A stretch of DNA of 64,000 nucleotides from Moniliophthora roreri (lineage: Eukaryota; Basidiomycota; Agaricomycetes; Agaricales; Marasmiaceae): the NCBI GenBank assembly GCA_001466705.2, contig LATX02000100.1:682001-746000 (forward strand). Reading direction: 5' to 3'. Of this stretch, positions 55,872-64,000 are shown one piece after another (within the stretch, counting starts at the first letter, position 1; each line of letters opens with the position of its first letter). The notes under the pieces were generated by a model. It worked only from the letters and a program-made list of their open reading frames with translations. It made no database searches and was not told the DNA's origin. The translations under genes were made by a program, and so were the position numbers.

Positions 55872-57875
55872 TCAAAACTCCTCCTTGTAAGTTAGCAACC
55901 CAAGGCGGGTCAAACCAGGGAGATTGACAACGATCAAGACTTCACTGTCCGGTTTGACCGTTGAAAAAGCTGCGATTACCTCTTCCCTTTGTTCCCGCCA
56001 TTCATCCCCTTGATACGGGCAATCTTTCAACCAATTTGCAAGTGTGTCTATACCGAACGAAAAAGGAAACCTATGGCCGTTGACGTCGAGAATTATGCCG
56101 ACCCTGTCCTTTCGAGTCCGAGTCCGAGCTCGAGTCGTCTCTTCACCCCGGATTTGAGTTATAATACGTTCGATAGCCTCCCTGTGTGATCTCAAGGCTG
56201 TCTGCCTGACGTGGGCCTTGATAAATGCGATATCGAGTTCTGAAACTGGATTGGATAAACCTGAAGAAAAGAAGCCGTGAATGAATAAGCTGCTCGACTG
56301 GGCAACTCGTACATGCTTACCTCGAAAAGGGGGAGGTGAACATTTATCCCTGTGGTTGACTTTCCAATCTGCTCGCTGGCACTCGCGAGAACAATATATT
56401 GCTATCCGGCATCGAGAGCAACGCTTGGCTTTTCGATCTGGCATAGCCGGATGAGGACACTAAAAAGCCGGACGACAAATACCGAATTCGTCAACAAGAT
56501 ATGAGAACACAGATCTAGTACGCGTACCAGGGAATTCAAGCATGCCCGCCCTTGATCATACTCATGGATGGTTTTTTTGTAGCTCCGCGCGTATGCAATG
56601 ACATCTTTAAGAGAATTCTGAAATGGATCGTCTCTGCCGAGCGGACTGACAAAGTCCAAGAGTCCAAGACTCTTCAATTTCTCCAGCTCCTTTAGGATCC
56701 TATAGACGACCGAACGAAACAAGAGTAGCGGAAGGAATGCTTTAAGAAGAGTGTCGTATTGTTCGATTAAAATGTTCGGGTCTGACTGTGGGACTTGATC
56801 TGCCATTGTTTGGAAGGGGAGGTATGCGGTTTTGGCCATAGACACGATAAGTCGGCAATCTAGTGCATCCACGGCGCAGGTATAACCAAAGTATCGGGTA
56901 CACAGACCAATATGTCGCGCACAATATTTTAATGTGGCATATGCGCGTAGTCGTGCCTGAGGATCCCGAATTGTACCGTGATGGTCATGGAGATGTGAGG
57001 CGATATAGGACATGGTACGTGCAAGCCATTTGACTGGATTCTTGGCGAGGAGGGATCGAAAGATCGGCTCTGGTTTGGCATCAGTCACGACGACGACTGA
57101 TAGGTGAAACAGCTCCATAGAAGCATATAACACATACGCATCACCCTCTTTTTTGCCATTCTCCTCGATGAGAAGTCTAAGAGCCAAAGCAGGAATATCG
57201 TATCGAGAACATAACTTTTTCATGTCCGATACCCAATACTTTTCGCTGTCTTTCTGGTCGACTGGCTGGAGATTCGACATGAACAATTCAAACCATGGGT
57301 TTCCACATTCGGCCAAGACGATTGCAGCGTGTAGCATGGATGGAATAAGCAGAGGGGTGTGCAGCTTGAGTGCTGAAAGTTGGTTCGACTCGTTGAAACC
57401 AGGTATAACACCCGCTCGCGGAGTCTCAGCGACAAGTTGCGCCAGATATATGACTTGTTCGACAAGTTGGACGCCCTGGACTGTACGAGGGATGGATTCG
57501 ATGATACACTTTTGTATGAAAAACGTTGTCCAACGGCAAATGTGCGGCCATAGAGTCGGAAAAATGGTGTAAGTGGGGGACCTCGTTCTGGGGCCACAGG
57601 TCAGGGCCAGCGCCGAGATGAGACAGCTAAACGTATGAAGAATATCTTTCGAGGGATGGGAGACATCCAGAGAGGAAGGCAACGGGCATCGGAGAACTTT
57701 CAGGATTTCATCCGAATCTCGCTGTCTGAAATTTTCCTGTAAAAACTCGGTGGCTTGACGAACAAGACGATCGTGAGGACTAGGTATTTTATCCTGACCA
57801 ACAAAGATTTAACTAAAGAACTTGACACTTTTGAAGACTGACCTCTGATTCCTCGGGCGGATGTGGTGGCGGCAT
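55872..57875 (-). CDS. MYND-finger protein, second paralogue (intact)
   Basis: Exons 57875-57843, 57793-56528, 56459-56321 and 56260-55872 give 608 codons plus stop. The N-terminal region repeats that of the partner (SLDVSHPSKDILHTF, AIVLAECGNPWFELF, CSRYDIPALALRLLIEENGK). The finger has Cys447, Cys450, Cys456, Cys460, His469 and Cys473. Cys429 and Cys434 probably form the first pair, although their spacing (x4) is wider than the usual x2. An Arg/Thr-rich linker (RARTRTRKDR) precedes the C-terminal domain. It has no signal peptide or membrane span. The two genes point at each other, as left by an inverted duplication. Confidence 0.85.
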
Positions 57876-58689
57876 TTTAGTGGAAATTTTTTTTACTGAA
57901 AAAAACCCGTCTTTTGAGCACGTTATGTAGTCAATATAAGATGAACAAAGGCGCACTGTCGGAATCGTTATGATCGTTAAAGTCAAGCAATCGGGCGGCT
58001 ATTTTTGACAGAGGCTCTTCTGATTGGTTGATTGGTTCGCCGCCGCACGTGCCTGAGCTCCGGTTGCCACTCGGAGTCGCCGTCTTGCCTGAACCATTTC
58101 CGAGGCAGAAACCTTCTTCGTGGCTGCTATCTAATTCTCAGCAGCCATAGCGCGTACGCAAGTCCATTACAAGGAATGCAATCTGATTCACGAGGCAAAG
58201 AGAGATGCATCTTGCGGTACGTCGCCTACCCGTTTAGAGTCTTCATCTCAACACATCTTAACTTAGATTACATCCATGATATACTGTCGTATAGGGGAAG
58301 CTAGTCAGATTCTGCCGGAAAAGAGGATGCTGTGAAACTATCCATGCAGGCCGGATGGACGACTTTGCTGGCCCAACGCCTCCCTGGAAAAGAAGAGTAG
58401 TGGCAATGAAATCCAGGTGTGTGTCTTTATCTCTTGCGTTGTGAAATGTGCACCAACTCCGTACTAGTATTAGCAGCTTAATCTTATCTGGCTATTCTTG
58501 AGCCTCGTTACCTCTCTGCGCCTTGTTTGTTTGGGAATCTGGAGTCTGGAGATTTGGGCGGTTCCGATTATGATACCCTAGTATTGATTGACACCTCTCC
58601 GATCCAACAGCACCCGTTGATTCGGTCCATCTATTTCCAACGCCGCAGAACACCACGCAATACCCATGGGTTTCCTGCACATTTTGCAC
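57876..58689. other. Interval upstream of the second MYND gene
   Basis: About 800 bases without a supported gene. It should include the promoter of the minus-strand MYND gene. Confidence 0.4.
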
Positions 58690-58900
58690 ATTTTGCACTG
58701 GCTTGGATCGGGATACCAAGCCCGCCCGTTTGATGCATACCAGGATTGGGGGTGCTACTACGTCTGCACGCCCGCAACGAGTCTCTTTACTTTACAGGGT
58801 CCGTTGCCTGTTACACGGAATCGTTAATTCGGCGCATTTTGGGAACGGGGGTATCTGGACTGCACGTTCGAGGTAGCTGCTAGTTTCTGAATAAAAAGCC
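58690..58900 (+). repeat. Inverted piece of the DPP-intron repeat array
   Basis: Blocks GGATACCAAGCCCGCCCG, ACAGGGTCCGTTGC, GGCGCATTTTGGGAACGGGG and CTGGACTGCACGTTCGAGG match the reverse complement of the intron array at 46.4-46.9 kb and 35.0-35.5 kb. It lies upstream of a decayed DPP 3' end, in the same relative order as in copies A and B. Confidence 0.65.
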
Positions 58901-59472
58901 CGCTAGCTACTTCATGCAACCCTCTTCGCAACTATTCAGAGGGTCTATTAGTCTGCTGCGGGCGGACCCTTTTCACCACCATCATTTTCACCGACACCGA
59001 CGAAAGCGCAGGAACCCAGTCTCACGGATCTAGAACGAGAAATACCGGCATTCCCTTCGCACTGCTGCTATCAGCACCCAAAGGCCCTTATATTTGCGAA
59101 ACGTGATTGAGAGATTGGGTGTAATGGTCTTCGGCTGCCTTTGTCTGATCGTATTTCAGCTCGCTTGACATGATCATCAGACCGTGTCCCCGCCGAGCTA
59201 CACACTCCCCGCTTCTAGACGATACATCCGCAGCTGGTAGTCGATGACGATGCGGTTGGCGGTTGGCATTGCCGACGCCGTTTTTCCGTTTTTCGTGTGG
59301 GCTCAGTTGCGCAGGTCCTGCCCTCTCATCGTTACCGGTGATATTGACTCCGAGAGTTATACTTGGAGACACCAGTCAACTCCGATGATGCAGATTTATC
59401 GTTCGCGCCGCCTTGTATCAGTCTCTGTCTCGCCTGGCAGTTGACGATGTCGTTCTCTTTTCTCGCAAAGCG
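58901..59472. other. Sequence between repeat piece and DPP relic
   Basis: No gene is recognised. In the third block this takes the place of the rest of the giant intron and the catalytic-serine exon, neither of which I can find here. Confidence 0.35.
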
Positions 59473-59815
59473 TGCAGGTGGATATGTCAATGCTTCGATA
59501 TCGCGTGCTGAAAATGTCATTTCCATCTGGCACATGAGAAGTACGTGTTCCTCTTCTCTTACTTGCTATTCCTTTCGAGATGAGTACTGATGAAAACAGT
59601 TTGGTGTAGCAGTGACGATAACGTGCACAGAGCTAACCCTGCCCACTTGATTATGCTAGTGACCAAGTGATTTAGGACATTGACTGATAGGTTTGTGTAG
59701 CTTTTGTCGTATTGTCTGTAACTTATTGACGCTGAGCTACCGCTAACAGGGAGGTGTATGAGTTCATGCCAGAGTCTTTTGGTAGGAAGGCGGAGCAGGG
59801 AATGGAGACGCAGAC
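59473..59815 (+). pseudogene. Dipeptidyl aminopeptidase 3' relic (third block)
   Basis: GGATATGTCAATGCTTCGAT matches the GGYVNASIS codons of DPP. Further on, GACGATAACGTGCAC matches the DDNVH exon, ACTGATAGGTTTGTG matches the exon 9 donor and GTGTATGAGTTCATG matches the VYEFM codons. Frameshifts and stops occur throughout (for example a TGA after the LVTK codons). No catalytic-serine exon is present. It points right, opposite to the DPP copies at 34-51 kb. Confidence 0.8.
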
Positions 59816-60220
59816 AGGAATGATAGTAGTACTTAATTTGATCGGTTAGTCGTAGAATCACCGGATTAATGTGTTTTGGACATGGAGATGTTCGGGACTG
59901 GTGTTGGTGCACGCGCGATCATCGTATTCTGATACACCTCCAGTTAGGCGGTGGTAGTCGTCCTGCTATGCGGGCGCCTCCCCGGTCTTATGCATTGATC
60001 CTCCACTTCCGTAATGCAAAGTAAATACAGGCAAGGTGAGCTAAGTATGAGGACCATGTGAGATAAGAGCCAGTACAGACATCAGCGTCGGGAACTCGTT
60101 TGAGGTTTTGATTTAATGAGTCTTATACTCCTCTCACTCAAACCTTGTACGACTTCCTCACCCATAAGCACACATTCACCAAGAACGTCTCGCTTTGAAA
60201 GGTATGTAGTCAATACGAGG
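59816..60220. other. Interval between DPP relic and SSP member D
   Basis: About 400 bases matching in position the DPP-SSP interval of copies A and B, but much diverged. No gene is supported. Confidence 0.4.
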
Positions 60221-60230
60221 TATAAAAGGG
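60221..60230 (+). promoter_or_regulatory. TATA box of SSP member D
   Basis: TATAAAAGGG lies 71-80 bases before the ATG. It is followed by a TCACTGTTCTCCTG tract also present upstream of members A and B. Confidence 0.65.
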
Positions 60231-60300
60231 CTTTTGGCGGATCATCCCTCTTCGTCACTGTTCTCCTGTTCGCGAGTCAGGTCCCAAATCTCTCAACAGC

Positions 60301-60740
60301 ATGCAATTCAAACTCACTGCTCTCTTCACCGGCATTATCATCGCAACCAGCTCCTTCGCTACTCCCACCAAATCCAAGGTCCACGAAAAAAGTGACTGCG
60401 CCGTCGATGTTAATATAATCGACACATGGTACGAGCGTGCTTTACAACGCTACCAAATCGCGTATTCGACTACAAAGCCATGTGTTGACATGAAGTCTGG
60501 ATGCGATGTTTGGTCCAGCCAGGCTATTAGAGGTTTGTTTCAACTTGATCGTAGTCACGCACCCCAACAGACAGTTGTGCTGGGCTTTGGCAGAATGTCC
60601 AGTGTTACTACAGCTCGGTCGTTGGGAGCTGGGTTATTGATAATAGCGAGGCACTTGGCCCCGTTGGGTGGACCGAGATTAATTGCATGGTTAGTCGATT
60701 CCGCTTGGTTTGGGCCAACAGTACTGGATGTAGTAAGTAA
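60301..60740 (+). CDS. Small secreted cysteine-rich protein, member D
   Basis: Exons 60301-60532 and 60571-60740 give 133 codons plus stop. The signal peptide MQFKLTALFTGIIIATSSFA is followed by a short propeptide with EKSD in place of EKRD, so the Kex2-like site is altered. All six cysteines are kept, as are AYSTTKPCVDMKSGC (which has one additional Cys) and VQCYYSSVVGSWVI. The intron is only 38 bases and has a normal GT donor (GTTTGT). Reading through it gives a false, longer frame that loses the cysteine pattern. It is the most diverged member and belongs to the inverted third block. Confidence 0.75.
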
Positions 60741-63700
60741 TTTGTTGCTACAATACGGCAAGCTTGGATTCATGCTTACCTCGTTGTATTTACTGAGCCG
60801 ACTTGTACTCTAGATATACCCGATGCTCTAAAACCCAATCAAATCTGTCCATTGTTTTGGTTTAACACTAGATCCTGGCTGACCCGGTAAGACCTTTAGA
60901 ACGAAAAGGGTGTTGATGGATGTGAACAGTTGAGAAGCGAGCGGAGCAGCCGCCGCGACTGCGGCACTTTGATTCTTGACCACCATCATCTTTTGCACCC
61001 CACTGCGCCCCCATTCCCTCGAGCTGGTGTCTTTTGATGCTTGTATCAACATCAGACCACGTTCGATGTTTCGGACCTGGACAATCAGACTTGAGTCAGT
61101 ACAAGTGTGTATGTGTCTAGAGATGAAAAATTAAAAAAAAAAAAGAAAAAAGTTCCTGATCGTGTTCCTCAAATATTCTTCTAGTTCCAAGGCATACCTT
61201 GATAGCTGTCAAACGATATTTTTGGCATGATGGAGGATTTGAGTCTACGAGGAGCGGGTGATGGTTTGCAGTGAATGGGGTACGTTGTCTACTCTACTTG
61301 GGTTTTCACCGTAATCATGCCATTTCTCCCAGATTATATCCACGTTTGACGTATCTTGCTACTCAATCTGAATCATTCCATAAACTTACCAGGGACGAAG
61401 AGGTTGAAGTTCCATCCCAGTCGAGATTTGGACGATTTCCGTTGGTTCAATACCTCCGATTCCGAGTCACTTCATCGGCGAAAATTTGATCTATCGTTTC
61501 GGCTCGAGCTGTGTAGTCGAAGATTGCAACTTTCTGTGAACTCCGACGAAAATCCAATCAGTTAAGGGAGCAACGATAACGAAACCTGGTGAGCTTTCTC
61601 CTGTGCCGTAAAACGTGAACTGACATAAGTTGTGGATACCATCAGGTCAATATTTACTTGTCTATCTTCGGTTCCCGTTTCTGGTCGTGAACGATACGTG
61701 TACACCACGTCCAAACCCCACTACAATGTCCAGTCTTCGGATCTCTCCCGCCTAAAGCGAAGGAGTTATCAGTCAGCCCGTCGTCACGTCGACTACAATG
61801 TGTCTTCTTACCATGAGTTCACTTGTATAGACCCAGGTGTTGAGGAGCTCCAGAGCCGACGCCTGAGGTGCGCATCTTGCCCTGATATTAAGATATTCTA
61901 ACCTCACGGCATTGCATTTCAGCATTGGATGACTGTTACTCGCTGGAGACGGTTACCTGCATGCTCATCTGCATGGTTTTGTGCGCCCGGCCCAAGTTCC
62001 AGGATTGAAGTGGCATCACCGAGCAAGCCGCTATTGGATGCAGCCTGTTCGAGGTTGATACCGTGTATGGGCTGATAACGGTACTCCCAGCTACTAGAGA
62101 TTAGCGTTCCTTGCAATGCTTCCCAGGATGCGAGCCTCCTGCGCACCGGCGGGTCTGCCCGAATGCCTCAATACACCAGCCCTTGATAAAGACCTTCCTG
62201 CCATAATTCCAGTTTTGTCTATCCCGCTAAGGCCGGATAGGTGACGAGCTCCTTCCGATAATACCGCAGCTCCTCTCTCGTTCACGGCACTTCCGTTGTG
62301 AAAGCCACAGTTATGTGCTAGCAGCGCGTATTTCGCGGCGTTGAATATCGCCAAACACCGCTTTGGCGGTCTTGCTTATGAAGCCAGGCACTATTCCTCG
62401 CGTCACATCGGTACTTTCTCATGTGCCTCACCGATTTCGTTCTGGGCCATGGTGAATAATCCCGCTCACCTGCTACTGCCGGTCCCGGTCGGCGTACTGC
62501 CGCGACTTGCTTCGTTGTCACTGCCAGCATTTCTCCTGTTGAAAAGTCACTGTAGTTTTGGCGTCGTGGTCGAGCCTAGATCACGAAGTCTTAAACTCAT
62601 GGCGCCAACGAGCTAGCGGTTGGGTCGCCTAGGAGTGACTAGACTGGGTTCTTTTACTTCTGTCCACAACATTGTGGAGTCAGGACCTGCATTCACATTC
62701 GCACGTATGACATTTTCATGTCACAGATCGGAATATCCTGGCCTGGGTCGCGGAGCATATGGACCACACGCCCTCTCGGTGACACGACGGCAGAAGTTCG
62801 AAGCTGTTCTCGCATTCAGCTACCTCTTCTTGGTCCCAATCGCTGGACCGGACTACTCGGGCCCTATTTTTCTCAATTGGCTTTACGTTGGATAGCAGGC
62901 TTCCTTCTTGTAAGAGACAGAAAGCTCGCGTCTAGAACATTACGCCAGTAGTAGCTGTTTCAATAACATCAACCAGCTTCTCGGCTCATGAGCTATACTA
63001 GGCTCGCCTTGTCCTGGACCATTTATCATTATTTCATTCCTGCACTTGGTGAATAAATCCCGCTCTCGCTCGTGAGACACGGATATGGGTGGATGCACGA
63101 ATCAGGCGGCTTTCTACCCTATTCAATACTTCCAGAAAGTTGGATTGGGCTTGTCGTGGTCATTGGATCCGTCCGCGTGCTACGGTTCCCGTTCCCGAAG
63201 CAGCAAAAAGTCGTTCCTTGACGGCGAGCCACGTACACTGATCGGTTTTATTGGTAATTGCTGTATGTTTTCCGTTCGTTGAATGACCTGGAACCTTCGG
63301 CGTCCAGAACAAAGCCAGCAGATCTAGTATGGCTGCCAACCCGTGGTCATGGGAGTTGCTGGTAATGAAAGGTGTGGAGCACGATGAGCGACAACCCAAT
63401 GGAAGGAATGACGCCTTGCCTCCTTGGTTATTTCGGGACTTAGCGTCACGCTTTTGATTTCTACCGGGCAGTTCGAGATGAGGTGGAGATGTGCTAGATG
63501 CTCACGCCGGTGGCCCGGTACGATAGCATTCCCAATTTCCTGGAGGCGGGTCTTCCCCTAGTATTAGGCGCTCGTTAGCAGATTAACAAAGAGTGCTTCT
63601 TTTCAATACCGAAAATAACCCGTTTTAGCCTTACCCAACAAACCCATTGCAAGGTACCTAACGATGGGTACGGAAAACTTGAAGTCAGGCACCGATCCCT

Positions 63701-63941
63701 ACCTATATCGCCCAACCGTTGCCACATCCAAGTGCGACCCTGTCTAAGTGGTTGTCGCACTTTGCAGTCGGCGTCTCAGCTCTTTGATAGCACGCAATCG
63801 TTCCTTCTATCAGTGCTGTCAATCTAGATCTAGGCCTCCATCTATTCATGCCTGTTTGGACACGGTGATGTGCAGGCCCGATTGCTGACTGACTTCTTGC
63901 TATTTTAAAATGTTCACGGCTTACCGCTTCGCCTTCCCGTC
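60741..63941. other. Gene-poor right flank
   Basis: No frame over about 100 codons has recognisable domains. Some minus-strand stretches (62354-62094) are alanine-rich but lack splice support. I see no LTR ends or inverted ends. Transposon-derived sequence is possible but unproven. Confidence 0.45.
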
Positions 63942-64000
63942 ATGCCACCCCGTACCTGGGAGCCTGCTGCTCCATCGACCCCTTCATCATCATCATCATC
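63942..64000 (+). CDS. Possible gene start cut by window end
   Basis: An ATG opens a frame MPPRTWEPAAPSTPSSSSS that runs off the window. A TATTTTAAAA stretch lies about 40 bases upstream. A proline/serine-rich start like this is common in fungal proteins and in retroelement gag genes. Too short to assign. Confidence 0.3.
   Translation, partial: MPPRTWEPAAPSTPSSSSS

Larger units (their letters stand above)
58690..60740 (+). repeat. Third, inverted DPP-SSP block
   Basis: The order is repeat-array piece, DPP 3' relic, SSP gene. Copies A and B show the same order on the opposite strand. This block is older or faster decaying than the tandem pair, because DPP is ruined and the SSP is more diverged. 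Confidence 0.7.

Noticed and set aside
60301..60813. Single-exon 170-codon reading of SSP member D
   Set aside because: Removing a 38-base intron restores the family's cysteine pattern and a 170-nt second exon, so the unspliced frame is false.

Overview
The window looks like a piece of an Agaricomycete (mushroom-forming basidiomycete) genome. Genes are broken by many short introns (mostly 40-70 bp). The gene content is typical of that group: a FunK1-type fungal kinase, a dynamin/Vps1 GTPase, a BCS1-like AAA ATPase, a vacuolar/Golgi-type dipeptidyl aminopeptidase and paired MYND-finger proteins. All calls come from reading the sequence and from remembered family features; no database search was run.

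Layout. (1) 1-4.6 kb is gene-poor and carries a 2.2-kb element with inverted ends (1967-4181). It sits inside an older repeat whose apparently empty relative lies at 17.3-17.7 kb. (2) 4.64-14.29 kb is a Ty1/copia retrotransposon. Its 5' LTR is cut by an assembly gap, its gag segment is present twice around two N positions, and its reading frame is broken by stops that all look like C-to-T changes. (3) 14.9-26 kb is the most ordinary part: FunK1 kinase (-), decayed glutamine synthetase (-), intact dynamin (+), BCS1-like ATPase (-). (4) 25.0-50.1 kb is a diverged tandem duplication. Copy A (about 24957-38341) and copy B (about 39632-50052) each hold the 5' part of BCS1, a metallo-beta-lactamase-fold hydrolase, a small secreted cysteine-rich protein (SSP) and the 3' part of a dipeptidyl aminopeptidase (DPP). 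Copy A keeps the whole BCS1 gene and an intact hydrolase but a truncated DPP. Copy B keeps a complete 924-codon DPP but a truncated BCS1 and a wrecked hydrolase. A gene for a Leu-Ser repeat protein fills the spacer between the copies. (5) 52-61 kb holds two more SSP genes, two MYND-finger paralogues lying tail to tail, and a third, inverted and decayed DPP-SSP block. (6) 60.8-64 kb has no gene I can support except a possible gene start at the very end.

The most interesting system is the four-member SSP family. Each member has a signal peptide, a charged propeptide usually ending in a Kex2-like KR, and six cysteines in the mature part. Each has one intron and a second exon of exactly 170 nt. 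Three of the four introns use the rare GC donor GCAAGT. Three members lie beside intact or ruined DPP 3' ends, so SSP and DPP have been copied as a unit. DPP/STE13-type enzymes trim secreted propeptides in fungi, so a functional link is conceivable, but that is only inference. The DPP gene also carries a 3.46-kb intron filled with a degenerate repeat array, which is shared by all three blocks and so is older than the duplications.
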